From Paracoccus sp. UBA889 (GTDB taxonomy: Bacteria > Pseudomonadota > Alphaproteobacteria > Rhodobacterales > Rhodobacteraceae), in the NCBI GenBank assembly GCA_002294185.1, contig DBFD01000021.1, positions 1 to 40,922 of the forward strand: a DNA stretch of 40,922 nt, written 5' to 3'. The notes beneath the pieces were generated by a model that saw only the letters and a program-made list of their open reading frames with translations, did no database searches and had not been told where the DNA came from. Within the stretch, counting starts at the first letter, position 1; every line of letters starts with the position of its first letter. This document shows positions 26,075 through 33,646 of this stretch, one piece after another. Both the position numbers and the translations under genes were made by a program.

Positions 26075-26560
26075 ACGCGCGGCCGATGGCCTGTTGCACG
26101 GGTCAGGGCGCTGATCTTCAACTTGCGCATCCGGCCTCGCCTAGCGGCACTTGGGATTCAAGCTGAAATGGCAGACGTGGGCATCGTTTTTCCTGGCTGG
26201 GCCTGCCGCCCGTGACCTTGTTCCCCGGACGGCCTGCGCGCCGGCACGGGGGGCGGGCAGGCGCACGGTCAAGAAGGAAAATGACCTGCGGCGGGGCTTG
26301 ACCTTCCGGCTGCCAGGACAAAGCCTTTTCAGAAGGCGACGGGCAAGGCGGGGTGATCCTTGGTCCCGGCGATGTCGCGAAACTCCGCCGGTCCGCGAAC
26401 AGGCTTCACGGGCGGCCGGGGATCGGGCAGATTGAAGGGCAGGCGCAGGGTCGCACCAGGTCGATCCCGATCAAAATCACATCGCTTTCAGCCGTTGAAA
26501 GACGGCATCGCGATGATTGGCACGGCCCCAGACGACGAACGGGAAAGGAAGAATGGCGTG
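26075..26560. other. 486-nt intergenic region between ABC locus and copper island
   Basis: No gene was recognised here. ORFs present have no family resemblance and no convincing ribosome site. The one notable element is the degenerate MerR-type promoter at 26298-26328. A short GGCC-GAT-GGCC repeat after the ATPase stop is too weak to call a terminator. The region marks the change from catabolic genes to the metal/redox island. Confidence 0.5.
26298..26328 (+). promoter_or_regulatory. Degenerate MerR/CueR-type promoter
   Basis: The 12 nt GCTTGACCTTCC at 26296-26307 are identical to those of the clear site at 29431-29442: -35 TTGACC and a left half-site ACCTTCC. The right half (AGGACA) is degenerate and the hexamer after 19 nt (GCCTTT, 26323-26328) is a poor -10. 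It would drive the 37-aa peptide and the 850-aa fusion gene. Confidence 0.35.
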
Positions 26561-26674
26561 ATGAACAACGGATTTGGCGGCGGCATGATGTTCGGGATGG
26601 GCCTTTTCTGGCTCATCGCATTGGTGGTGGCGGTCCTGGTCGTGGCCGCCTTGATCAAGTACCTGCGGAAATAG
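26561..26674 (+). CDS. 37-aa single-helix membrane peptide
   Basis: This tiny protein begins MNNGFGGGMMFGMGLF, rich in Gly and Met, and continues as one hydrophobic helix ending VVAALIKYLRK. Its end strongly resembles the 47-aa protein at 31672 (TVAALVKYLRS), so the two form a paralogous pair within the copper island. I chose ATG 26561 over much longer upstream starts because conservation begins here and an AAGGAAG tract lies about 10 nt upstream. It may associate with membrane copper or redox proteins; no function is known to me. A 15-nt gap separates it from the fusion gene, suggesting one transcript. Confidence 0.6.
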   Translation: MNNGFGGGMMFGMGLFWLIALVVAVLVVAALIKYLRK

Positions 26675-26689
26675 GGGGCGGAAGGCCGG

Positions 26690-29242
26690 ATGGATGATCG
26701 CGAAAAACCTCTTGTCGTCGTAACCGGATCAAGCGGGTATCTGGGCGGCGCGGTGGTGCGGCGCCTGCACCGGCGCTATCGGGTCGTGGGACTGGACCGG
26801 CATTCGCCGCCGCATCCGCCGCATCAGGCCGAATGCATCTGTTTCGACATCACCGACCAGGAAAGCGTTGACAAGGCGCTGTCCCGCCTGCGTCTCGCCT
26901 ATGGCGACCGCATCGCCGCCTGCGTCCATCTTGCCGCCTATTTCGACCTGACGGGAAAGGAAAGCGGCGCCTATGACGCGGTGACGGTCGATGGGACGAA
27001 ACGTCTTCTGACCGGCTTGCAGGAATTCGAGCTGGAGCAGTTCGTCTTCGCCTCGACCATGCTGGCCCACGCACCCACCGAACCGGGGCGGCCGATCGCC
27101 GAGGATGATCCCTTCGATCCGAAGCTGCCCTATCGCGCCTCCAAGATCCGCACCGAGGCCATGTTGCGCGAACAGCGGGGCCACGAGAAGCTTGTGCTGA
27201 TGCGCCCCGCGGGCGTCTATGACGACAGCGGCCGTTCGACCTTCCTCGCCCATCAGATCGCCCGCATCCACGAAAAGCGGTTCAGCGGCAAGGTCTATCC
27301 CGGCGATCTGGCACGCGGGCAGGCATTCCTGCATCTGGAGGATCTGCTCGACGCGCTGGAGCGGATCGTGGACAGGCGCGCCGATCTGCCGGACATCTTC
27401 CCGGTGCTGCTGGGCGAGGAAGATCCCGTCCCCTTCGGCGAGTTGCAGCGTTTGATCGGCCGGGAACTGCATGGCGAGGACTGGATCACCTGGAACGTGC
27501 CGCCGCGCCTGGCCAAGGCAGGGGCGTGGATCGAGAACCGGGTCTTCGGCGAGGATGCCTTCATCCGCGCCTGGATGGTGGACATTTCAAGCGATCACTA
27601 TGAACTGGATCTTTCGGCCGCCAAAAAGCATCTCGGATGGACGCCGCAGCACAGCCTGCGCGACGACATGCCGAAGATCCTTCAGGGGCTGAAGGACGAT
27701 CCCTATGCCTGGTATCGCGGCAATGGCCTGAATGCCGCCCGCGTCTCGGCGGCAAAGGTCGAGAAAGCCGCCGCCGAGGAGGCGGCGGAATACGCGCCGC
27801 CCGCCGCCGAACAGGATACGGCCGAACGCGACCAAGCCGCCCAGATGCGGCAGATGCATTTCTCGATGCTCTGGGTTCACTGGCTGGTGATGGGGCTGGG
27901 CCTCTGGCTGGCAACCGCGCCGTCGGTCTTCGGCACGTTCGACCAGACCGAGTTCAGCGCCGCAGTCCAGCGCGTGACCGAGGATCGCGGACTTTTGGAC
28001 GCTGCCACGCGCAGTTGGCTGACCGCCTGGAACGATGTTTTCACCGGACTGCTCATCATGGTCTTTGCCGGGCTGTCGCTTCGCCCCGGCATGGGCTGGG
28101 CGCAATGGGCGAATGCCGCGCTTGGCGTCTGGCTGCTGGCCGCCCCGCTGATCTTCTGGACGCCGGATGCGTCGGTCTATGCCAACGACACCCTGATCGG
28201 CGCGCTGGTGATCGCGCTGACCATCCTGATCCCGATGATGCCGGGCATGTCGCGCGAGGGGATGATGGACGATGGCGACATCCCTCCCGGATGGACCTAT
28301 TGTCCCTCGACCTATGTCCAGCGCCTTCCGATCATCGCACTGGGCGCTGTGGGGTTCATCCTGTCGCGGATCCTCGCGGCCTATCAGCTTGGCCATGTCG
28401 ATGGCGTCTGGGAGCCGTTCTTCTCCTCGCCCTCGGGCCTGAACGGCACCGAATACATCGTCACCTCGGATGTCTCGAAAGCCTGGCCCATCGCCGATGG
28501 CGGACTTGGCGCCATGAGCTACATGTTCGAGATCCTGATGGGCGTCATGGGTAGCCGCCTGCGCTGGCGGACGATGCCGTGGATGGTGGCGCTGTTCGGG
28601 ATCGTGGTCGGGCCGCTCGGCATCGTGAGCATCTATTTCATCATCATCCAGCCGATCACCATCGGCACCTATTGTACCATCTGCCTGATGGCTGCGCTGG
28701 CGATGCTGATCATGATCCCCTTCTCGCTGGACGAGATCGTGGCCATGATCCAGTTCATGGTCTGGAACACCCGGCGCGGCCGCCCCTTCTGGCGTGCCTT
28801 CTTCCGCGGCGACGCGCTGCCCGGCAGCAGCAAGGGCGGAGACATGAGCTTCGACGCCGGCGTCCTGGCGGTCTTTCGGCAAGGCGCGCGCGGCGTCATC
28901 GTGCCCTGGACCCTCGCGCTCAGCGCCGGGATCGGTATCTTCCTGATGTTCTCTCGCGCGATATTCGGCAACGAGGCGGCGATGGCCAACAGCGATCACC
29001 TGATGGGAGCGCTGGTGCTGACCACCGCGGTCATCGCCTGGGCCGAAGTCGCGCGGCCGCTGAGATTTCTCAACATTCTCTTCGGCCTGTGGCTGATCGT
29101 CGCACCACTTTTCCTGGAGGGCGGAACCGTCGCGGGCAGCCTTGTCGGAATGATGCTGGGCGGTGCGCTGATCCTGCTGAGCCTGCCGCGCGGGCGCCGC
29201 AGCGACGAGCATTACGGAAGCTGGGACAGATTCATCGTCTGA
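26690..29242 (+). CDS. Epimerase - SPW repeat - VKOR - SPW repeat fusion protein
   Basis: This 850-aa fusion starts with a cytoplasmic extended SDR/epimerase domain (about 8-345): cofactor loop GSSGYLG at 13-19 and intact catalytic Y148-x3-K152 in YRASK. An Ala/Glu-rich linker (355-385) follows. SPW-type helices occupy about 390-520, with WLVMGLGLWLATAPSVFG and WANAALGVWLLAAPLIFW. A VKOR-like domain spans about 545-690 with the redox CxxC at 662-665 (GTYCTICLM). A second SPW-type block covers 735-835. The extra loop cysteines of canonical VKOR are not seen before the CxxC. VKOR enzymes oxidise thiol carriers using quinone. How the epimerase half relates to this is unknown. The whole frame is open with normal composition. 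Confidence 0.85.
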   Translation: MDDREKPLVVVTGSSGYLGGAVVRRLHRRYRVVGLDRHSPPHPPHQAECICFDITDQESVDKALSRLRLAYGDRIAACVHLAAYFDLTGKESGAYDAVTVDGTKRLLTGLQEFELEQFVFASTMLAHAPTEPGRPIAEDDPFDPKLPYRASKIRTEAMLREQRGHEKLVLMRPAGVYDDSGRSTFLAHQIARIHEKRFSGKVYPGDLARGQAFLHLEDLLDALERIVDRRADLPDIFPVLLGEEDPVPFGELQRLIGRELHGEDWITWNVPPRLAKAGAWIENRVFGEDAFIRAWMVDISSDHYELDLSAAKKHLGWTPQHSLRDDMPKILQGLKDDPYAWYRGNGLNAARVSAAKVEKAAAEEAAEYAPPAAEQDTAERDQAAQMRQMHFSMLWVHWLVMGLGLWLATAPSVFGTFDQTEFSAAVQRVTEDRGLLDAATRSWLTAWNDVFTGLLIMVFAGLSLRPGMGWAQWANAALGVWLLAAPLIFWTPDASVYANDTLIGALVIALTILIPMMPGMSREGMMDDGDIPPGWTYCPSTYVQRLPIIALGAVGFILSRILAAYQLGHVDGVWEPFFSSPSGLNGTEYIVTSDVSKAWPIADGGLGAMSYMFEILMGVMGSRLRWRTMPWMVALFGIVVGPLGIVSIYFIIIQPITIGTYCTICLMAALAMLIMIPFSLDEIVAMIQFMVWNTRRGRPFWRAFFRGDALPGSSKGGDMSFDAGVLAVFRQGARGVIVPWTLALSAGIGIFLMFSRAIFGNEAAMANSDHLMGALVLTTAVIAWAEVARPLRFLNILFGLWLIVAPLFLEGGTVAGSLVGMMLGGALILLSLPRGRRSDEHYGSWDRFIV

Positions 29243-29287
29243 CGGCATTGTCGGAAGTGGATTGATCCGGCGCCGGCTGTCGGGCCT

Positions 29288-29327
29288 CCGCCGAAGGCGG
29301 TCGCGCGGCGATCCGGATCGCCGCGCG
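29288..29327. repeat. Tandem hairpin and perfect 26-bp palindrome
   Basis: CCGCC-GAA-GGCGG (29288-29300) is followed one nt later by a perfect 26-bp palindrome centred on 29314/29315 (29302-29327; left arm CGCGCGGCGATCC). They lie 45-85 nt after the fusion gene stop. They could end or protect that transcript, or be a REP-like element. No T-tract follows. Confidence 0.6.
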
Positions 29328-29432
29328 CCGATGGGTCCCGAGAACCGACCCCGCCGCGACGAGGATATGGCGGGCCTTTCCCGCCAAGGCGGAGCGATCC
29401 GCCGAGAAGCGGAAAAACCTTCTTCTGCTCGC

Positions 29433-29463
29433 TTGACCTTCCCCCTGGTGGAAGGATTAGTTT
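29433..29463 (+). promoter_or_regulatory. MerR/CueR-type metal-responsive promoter
   Basis: The -35 is TTGACC (29433-29438) and the -10 is TAGTTT (29458-29463), separated by the 19-nt spacer typical of MerR-activated promoters. The spacer holds the dyad CCTTCC-N7-GGAAGG (29437-29455), matching the CueR class of copper sensors. It points toward the exported Cys protein, beta-propeller and DUF411 genes. Confidence 0.8.
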
Positions 29464-29489
29464 CGTCTCAGTCGAGAAGGATCGCTGCC

Positions 29490-29693
29490 ATGACCATCGG
29501 ACCTGTCGCGGATCAGACGGAAGGCTCGTCAGGACCATCCGCCATCGCGATCCCGCGCCTGGCCGTCATGGCTATGACCGGCCGGCCTTTTGTCGCGGTC
29601 GGGCCGAGGCCGGGCGGGGCCGGATGGGCTTTGGCGAGTCGATCACCAAATCGCGCATACGCCACACTGGCATTTCCGCCGGCCGGAGGCTAG
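29490..29693 (+). CDS. Unrecognised 67-aa ORF in the leader of the MerR-type promoter
   Basis: It starts with ATG 9 nt after AGAAGG, directly downstream of the MerR-type promoter. The protein (MTIGPVADQTEGSSGPSAIA...) is Pro/Gly/Ala-rich with no signal peptide, helix or metal motif, and resembles no family I know. It may be a leader peptide, a remnant, or non-coding leader of the operon beginning at 29703. Confidence 0.25.
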   Translation: MTIGPVADQTEGSSGPSAIAIPRLAVMAMTGRPFVAVGPRPGGAGWALASRSPNRAYATLAFPPAGG

Positions 29694-29702
29694 ATACCAG
29701 CC

Positions 29703-30047
29703 ATGCAATTGTTCGCCCGCCTGATTCTGGTCGCCCTGCTTGCCGCTTTCGCGGTCGGCACGGTCGCGCAGGCCGCCGGGTCGGCGGGTATCGCCACCGA
29801 GATGGCTGCGGTCGATGTGGCAACCTCGGACATGGCGGATTGCGACGCTTGCGGCGATTCCGGCGCTGGCGGCATGGGACTTGCCTGCGAATTCTTCTGC
29901 GGGGCGGGCAGTTTTTCGGCCGTCCTGGCGCCGCAAACCGACAGGTTTGCCGAGGCGACGGGCAGTTCGCTCTGGCCCGCGGCAGCCCATGCCCCCAGTG
30001 GTGTCATCGGGACGCCCGCCAAGCAGCCTCCAAGAATCCTCGTCTGA
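29703..30047 (+). CDS. Small exported cysteine-containing protein
   Basis: This 114-aa protein has a clear N-terminal signal sequence (about 1-24, LILVALLAAFAVGTVAQAAG). Two cysteine pairs follow: DCDACGDSG near residues 48-56 and LACEFFCGAG near 61-70. The remainder is low in charge. Such short exported Cys proteins accompany copper-tolerance genes, and the CxxC and CxxxC pairs could bind Cu(I) or form disulfides. I cannot name a family. It is the first well-supported gene after the MerR-type promoter and is followed by the beta-propeller gene after 136 nt. Confidence 0.6.
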   Translation: MQLFARLILVALLAAFAVGTVAQAAGSAGIATEMAAVDVATSDMADCDACGDSGAGGMGLACEFFCGAGSFSAVLAPQTDRFAEATGSSLWPAAAHAPSGVIGTPAKQPPRILV

Positions 30048-30183
30048 TCCGACGCCCGGTGCATGACTGCATCGGGGCGCCTTGTCGTGCCGGCCCGTGC
30101 GCCTGTTTCGATGCAAGGCCGAACCGTCGCCCGCTGCCCTCTGTCTTCCGGCGACCAACCCGATGATCAGCAAGAGATGAACG

Positions 30184-31167
30184 ATGACTCGATTTCCCCA
30201 TATGCCGCTTTCGGCCGCCTCACGATCGGCAGCGACAAGCCGGCATTGTTTTTCCGACCCGTCCAGACGCGGATTTCTGACCGCATCGCTGGCGGCAGCC
30301 GGCCTTCTTCTTCTGCCGACGTCGCTGCGCGCGGCCGATCCTGCGCGCTCGTCGCTTGCGGCGCTGGCATTCGACGGCGATGTGTTGCTGGCCGCGGGAC
30401 AAGCCCTGGTTCGCAGCGATGACGGCGGCCAGTCCTGGTCGCCGCTATCCGGCCCCGCGCAGATCCTGACACTTGCGACGCATCCTGAACGACCGGGCCG
30501 GATCCTGGCAGGTCTGGCCGCCGACGGCATCGCGCTGTCGGAAGATGGCGGCAGGACATGGACAAGCCGCGCAAGCGGATTGCCCGCGGGCCCGACGGAC
30601 GCCCTGGCGATCGCGGCCGGCCAGCCCGACATGATCTATGCCGCGATCCGCGGCGACGGGCTGTGGAAAAGCGAGGATGCCGGCGAAAGCTGGAGCCTTG
30701 CCATGGATCGTCCCTGGCTGGACGAGGCCGAGCGGGATCTTCTGACGCTCGCCTCGGTCGATCTTGCCACCGGCATGGGCGGGATCTGGATCTATGCCGG
30801 AACCGAGAAGGGGCTGACACGACTGCCCGATTGCTTCTGCCGCTGGCAGGATGTCCAGCCAGGCAACGCGATGGATGCCCTGGTTTCCGGCGATGCCCCG
30901 CCCTCCGAAGCCCCGCTTCCGGCGGGCCAGCCGATCCGGGCGCTGGTCAGCGCGGCTTCCGCACCCCAGACCCTCTATGCAGCCCTTTCATCAGGCGTCT
31001 GGACCTCGCGCGACGCCGGCGTGGTCTGGTCGCGCCTTGCGCCGGGTGACGCAGTCTCGGTGGCGGTTCACCCGACCAATCCCGACTACATCTTTGCCGC
31101 CGTGGACGGCGGTCTGAAACAGAGCCGCGACGGCGGCACCACCTGGTCCGCGCTGGCGGCCATCTGA
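30184..31167 (+). CDS. Tat-exported BNR-repeat beta-propeller (sialidase-fold) protein
   Basis: This 327-aa protein has a twin-arginine-type signal (SRRGFLTASLAAAGLLLLP near residues 28-46, ending in Ala). Several Asp-box/BNR repeats follow: RSDDGGQSW, LSEDGGRTW, KSEDAGESW, TSRDAGVVW and QSRDGGTTW. These form one beta-propeller blade each. Proteins of this kind, annotated as sialidase-like or photosystem-stability-like, recur in copper clusters, but no sialidase catalytic set is visible. Tat export suggests folding or metal loading before secretion. Eleven nt separate it from the DUF411 gene. Confidence 0.8.
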   Translation: MTRFPHMPLSAASRSAATSRHCFSDPSRRGFLTASLAAAGLLLLPTSLRAADPARSSLAALAFDGDVLLAAGQALVRSDDGGQSWSPLSGPAQILTLATHPERPGRILAGLAADGIALSEDGGRTWTSRASGLPAGPTDALAIAAGQPDMIYAAIRGDGLWKSEDAGESWSLAMDRPWLDEAERDLLTLASVDLATGMGGIWIYAGTEKGLTRLPDCFCRWQDVQPGNAMDALVSGDAPPSEAPLPAGQPIRALVSAASAPQTLYAALSSGVWTSRDAGVVWSRLAPGDAVSVAVHPTNPDYIFAAVDGGLKQSRDGGTTWSALAAI

Positions 31168-31178
31168 AGGACATCAAC

Positions 31179-31679
31179 ATGAAAAACGTTTTTGCATTCG
31201 CCCCGATAGCAGCCCTTGCAGTTGCAGGCGGCATCGCCTTTGCCTTGCCGTCCTTCGCGCAGGAAACGGGTTCGGCGGCCAGCGCCGGCGCGCCGGCGGA
31301 ACCGGCCGCGCAGAGCAAGCAGCTGACCATGTGGCGCAGTCCCGGCTGCGGATGTTGCGACGCCTGGGGCGCCTATATGGAAAAGGCCGGATACACGGTC
31401 GAGATCATCGACGACCGCAACTTCGACAAGACGTCGGTTTCGGTGGGCGTGCCGCAGCAGGGGCTCGGCTGCCATCTGGCGAAGGTCGGCGGCTATTTCA
31501 TCGGCGGTCTGGTGCCGGCCGAGGTGGTCGACCGTCTGCTGGAGGAAAAGCCCGAGATCACCGGTATCACCCTGCCCGGAATGCCCCCCAACGCCCCCGG
31601 CATGGCGAAGCAGAAGTCCGGCACGCTGAGGGTCTATTCCTTCGGGCCCGAGGGCGTGGCAGTCTATTCCGATGAGTGA
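31179..31679 (+). CDS. DUF411 periplasmic metal-binding protein
   Basis: This 166-aa protein has a signal peptide (about 1-27, cleaved after PSFA) and the DUF411 domain: MWRSPGCGCCDAWGAYMEKAGY with Cys at about 57, 59 and 60, then VPQQGLGCHLAKVGGYFIGGLVPAEVVDRLL and GITLPGMPPNAPGM. DUF411 proteins are thioredoxin-like and linked to copper or silver tolerance; Cys and Met groups here fit Cu(I) binding. Its stop lies inside the start of the following 47-aa gene, indicating coupling. Confidence 0.88.
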   Translation: MKNVFAFAPIAALAVAGGIAFALPSFAQETGSAASAGAPAEPAAQSKQLTMWRSPGCGCCDAWGAYMEKAGYTVEIIDDRNFDKTSVSVGVPQQGLGCHLAKVGGYFIGGLVPAEVVDRLLEEKPEITGITLPGMPPNAPGMAKQKSGTLRVYSFGPEGVAVYSDE

Positions 31680-31815
31680 ATGCATGGGCGGAATGATGAG
31701 CGGCCCGATGATGGGAACGATGATGGCGGGCGGCGTCCTGCTGCTGCTGCTCGTGCTTGCGATACTGGTGCTGACGGTCGCGGCGCTGGTAAAATATCTG
31801 CGGAGCCCGGCATGA
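31672..31815 (+). CDS. 47-aa Met-rich single-helix membrane peptide
   Basis: The ATG at 31672 overlaps the DUF411 gene by 8 nt and the stop overlaps the cytochrome start (ATGA). The protein starts MSECMGGMMSGPMMGTMMAGG, with eight Met and one Cys before a single hydrophobic helix, and ends TVAALVKYLRSPA. The ending matches the 37-aa protein at 26561. A periplasmic Met cluster before a helix suggests a Cu(I)-handling membrane peptide, but no function is established. Exact overlaps at both ends are the main support for it being translated. Confidence 0.7.
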   Translation: MSECMGGMMSGPMMGTMMAGGVLLLLLVLAILVLTVAALVKYLRSPA

Positions 31816-32294
31816 AAGGCAGGGCGCTGACCTTCACCTGCGCCATCGCGGCGGGTCTTGCGACGACCATGCAGTTCGCGGCCGCGCAGCCACCTGCCGC
31901 GCCGGAAGCGATCACGTTCCTGGGTGAACCCGTCAGTGCCGACCGGATCGCGCAGGGGCAGGAGATCTATGCCAATACCTGCGCGTCCTGCCATGGCGCA
32001 AATCTGGAAGGTCAGCCGAACTGGAAGCGGCGGCTGCCTGACGGCCGGATGCCGGCGCCTCCGCATGACCAGACCGGGCACAGCTGGCAACACCCCGACC
32101 GGCAACTCTTCGACTTTACGAAGCTGGGCATCGGCGGTGTCGTGGCAGGCTATGAAAGCGACATGCCGGCTTTCGGGGACGTGCTGACCGACGCCGAGAT
32201 CACGGCCGTGCTGGCCTATATCAAGAGCACATGGCCGGATCTTCAGCGTGACATGCAGGCCAAACTCACCGCGAAAGACGAGGAGGGATCATGA
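31812..32294 (+). CDS. Periplasmic c-type monoheme cytochrome
   Basis: This 160-aa protein has a signal peptide (about 1-25, ending FAAAQ) and one class-I heme site, CASCH at residues 57-61, with a probable distal Met in ESDMPAFGDVLTDAEI. The rest matches the cytochrome c family: DQTGHSWQHPDRQLFDFTKLG and AVLAYIKSTWP. I start it at 31812, which overlaps the 47-aa gene stop, rather than at upstream in-frame codons that would precede the signal peptide. It may receive electrons from, or donate to, the copper and thiol redox partners around it; the next gene is a cytochrome-maturation-type thioredoxin. Confidence 0.88.
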   Translation: MKGRALTFTCAIAAGLATTMQFAAAQPPAAPEAITFLGEPVSADRIAQGQEIYANTCASCHGANLEGQPNWKRRLPDGRMPAPPHDQTGHSWQHPDRQLFDFTKLGIGGVVAGYESDMPAFGDVLTDAEITAVLAYIKSTWPDLQRDMQAKLTAKDEEGS

Positions 32295-32869
32295 GCCCGG
32301 ATCTTGAACAGGAACCCCGGCGGCGGGGCGGGCGGCTGGTCCTGCTTCTGCCGCTGGCGGTCTTCGGCCTGGTCGGCGCGGCCTTCTTCTGGGGGCTTTT
32401 GAACAACAACAGCCCGTTGCCATCACCGCTGATCGGAAAACCCGTGCCCGAATTCACGCTGCCGCCGATCGAGGGGCGCGATGACGGCCTGTCCTCGGCT
32501 GATCTGCGTGGACAGGTCTCGCTTGTGAACGTCTGGGCATCCTGGTGTGTGCCCTGCCGGGCCGAGAATCCGCTGATGGTCGAGCTTTCCAAGACGGGCG
32601 AAGTCCCGATCTACGGGATCAACTACAAGGACAAGGCCGGCGAGGCGCTGGCCTTTCTCGACGAACTGGGCGATCCCTTCACCCGCATCGGAGCAGACCT
32701 GTCCGGGCGCGTGGCCATCGACTGGGGTGTCTACGGCATTCCGGAAACCTTCGTGATCGATGCCGCCGGACGTGTTGCCTACAAGCATGTCGGCCCGTTC
32801 AATCGGCAAATTCTGGAAGAAGACATTCTGCCGGTGGTGCGAAAGCTGCAACGCGAGGCCGGGCAATGA
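32291..32869 (+). CDS. CcmG/DsbE-type thiol:disulfide oxidoreductase
   Basis: This 192-aa membrane-anchored thioredoxin-like protein has an N-terminal helix (about 15-37) and the motif VNVWASWCVPCRAENP with active-site Cys near 86 and 89, then the cis-Pro loop GVYGIPETFVID. CcmG keeps apocytochrome cysteines reduced for heme attachment. It overlaps the cytochrome gene by 4 nt. Together with CcdA downstream it forms a reductive relay. It is not in a complete ccm operon, so it may be a paralogue dedicated to this island or to copper-site thiols. Confidence 0.88.
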   Translation: MSPDLEQEPRRRGGRLVLLLPLAVFGLVGAAFFWGLLNNNSPLPSPLIGKPVPEFTLPPIEGRDDGLSSADLRGQVSLVNVWASWCVPCRAENPLMVELSKTGEVPIYGINYKDKAGEALAFLDELGDPFTRIGADLSGRVAIDWGVYGIPETFVIDAAGRVAYKHVGPFNRQILEEDILPVVRKLQREAGQ

Positions 32870-33026
32870 TGTCGCGACCTTTCCTGTCCGGTGCAGGCGC
32901 GCCGCTGCGTGACGACCTGCGATGGATGCCTTCGCCCCGGCGGTCGGGATCATCGCGCGCGAGCCACCCCGGTGCCACGCCGCCGAGAGCCTTCAGACAA
33001 CATCATTTTCGAGGAGAAACCGATCC

Positions 33027-33296
33027 ATGTCCGAAACATCCACCCCACAGACCCGCCCCGCCCGGTTCAGGCTGCCGCTTGATCGCCGGGGCCTGGTGGT
33101 CGCTGCCATGGTCCTTGTCGGGGCCGGCCTCTGGCTGAACTGGGGCTGGGTCGCGGCGATCGGGGCCGCACCGCTGATCCTGGCGCTGGCCCCCTGTGCC
33201 GCCATGTGCGGCCTCGGATATTGCGCCACATGCAAAAGCAAGGGCGGTGACGCAGACAAGACCCCGGCCGACGCGCCGGGTGCAACGAGGGACTGA
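33027..33296 (+). CDS. Small Cys-rich membrane protein
   Basis: This 89-aa protein has two close hydrophobic segments (about 24-42 and 43-60). A cysteine cluster follows at the second segment's end: LAPCAAMCGLGYCATCKSKGG, with Cys in C-x3-C-x4-C-x2-C spacing, then a charged tail. It resembles short membrane proteins found with copper genes, but I cannot name the family. The ATG at 33027 follows GAGGAG; upstream in-frame starts give unlikely N-termini. The 157 nt before it hold no clear gene. The Cys set suggests metal or thiol handling. Confidence 0.6.
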   Translation: MSETSTPQTRPARFRLPLDRRGLVVAAMVLVGAGLWLNWGWVAAIGAAPLILALAPCAAMCGLGYCATCKSKGGDADKTPADAPGATRD

Positions 33297-33322
33297 GACG
33301 AAACCCAACCAAGGAGACGACC

Positions 33323-33646
33323 ATGAAGACGAATACCCGATTTGGCCTTGCCGCCGCGCTTGCGGCGATGATCGCAGCGCCGACGGCCTTTGCGCAGGAT
33401 ACCGCAGCCCCCGGAGATATGAAGCCGGGTGAATCCATGAATGGCGAGATGACCGGCGGCGACATGTCCGGCATGCAGGGTATGGAAGGCATGCAGGGAA
33501 TGCAGGGGATGGAAGGCATGCAGGGGATGATGCCGATGATGCAGATGATGCAGCAGATGGGCCCGATGATGGCGGCCTGCACCGAGATGATGCAGACCAT
33601 GACCGAGCAGATGAAATCCTCGGCGTCAGGCCAGAAGGAAGGTTGA
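33323..33646 (+). CDS. Met-rich periplasmic protein (putative copper-binding)
   Basis: This 107-aa protein has a signal peptide (about 1-24, ending TAFAQ) and a strikingly Met-rich body: repeated GMQGMEGM units near residues 49-68, then MMPMMQMMQQMGPMM. Over a quarter of the mature chain is Met, and one Cys occurs in MMAACTEMM. Such methionine arrays bind Cu(I) or Ag(I) in periplasmic copper proteins. An AAGGAG ribosome site precedes the ATG. Its last codons form one arm of a large inverted repeat, which lies before the SCO gene. The repeats can shift in length by slippage. Confidence 0.75.
   Translation: MKTNTRFGLAAALAAMIAAPTAFAQDTAAPGDMKPGESMNGEMTGGDMSGMQGMEGMQGMQGMEGMQGMMPMMQMMQQMGPMMAACTEMMQTMTEQMKSSASGQKEG

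Noticed and set aside
27587..29248. 553-aa minus-strand ORF opposite the fusion gene
   Set aside because: It is a shadow of the membrane-coding strand, His/Asp/Gln-rich without domain features.
31680..31811. N-terminal extension of the cytochrome c
   Set aside because: It would place 44 polar residues ahead of a normal signal peptide and covers the 47-aa gene; ATG 31812 overlaps the preceding stop.
32866..33138. ORF starting at 32866 after the CcmG-like gene
   Set aside because: Although its ATG overlaps the previous stop, the frame runs into the better-supported Cys-rich membrane protein gene and shows no features.
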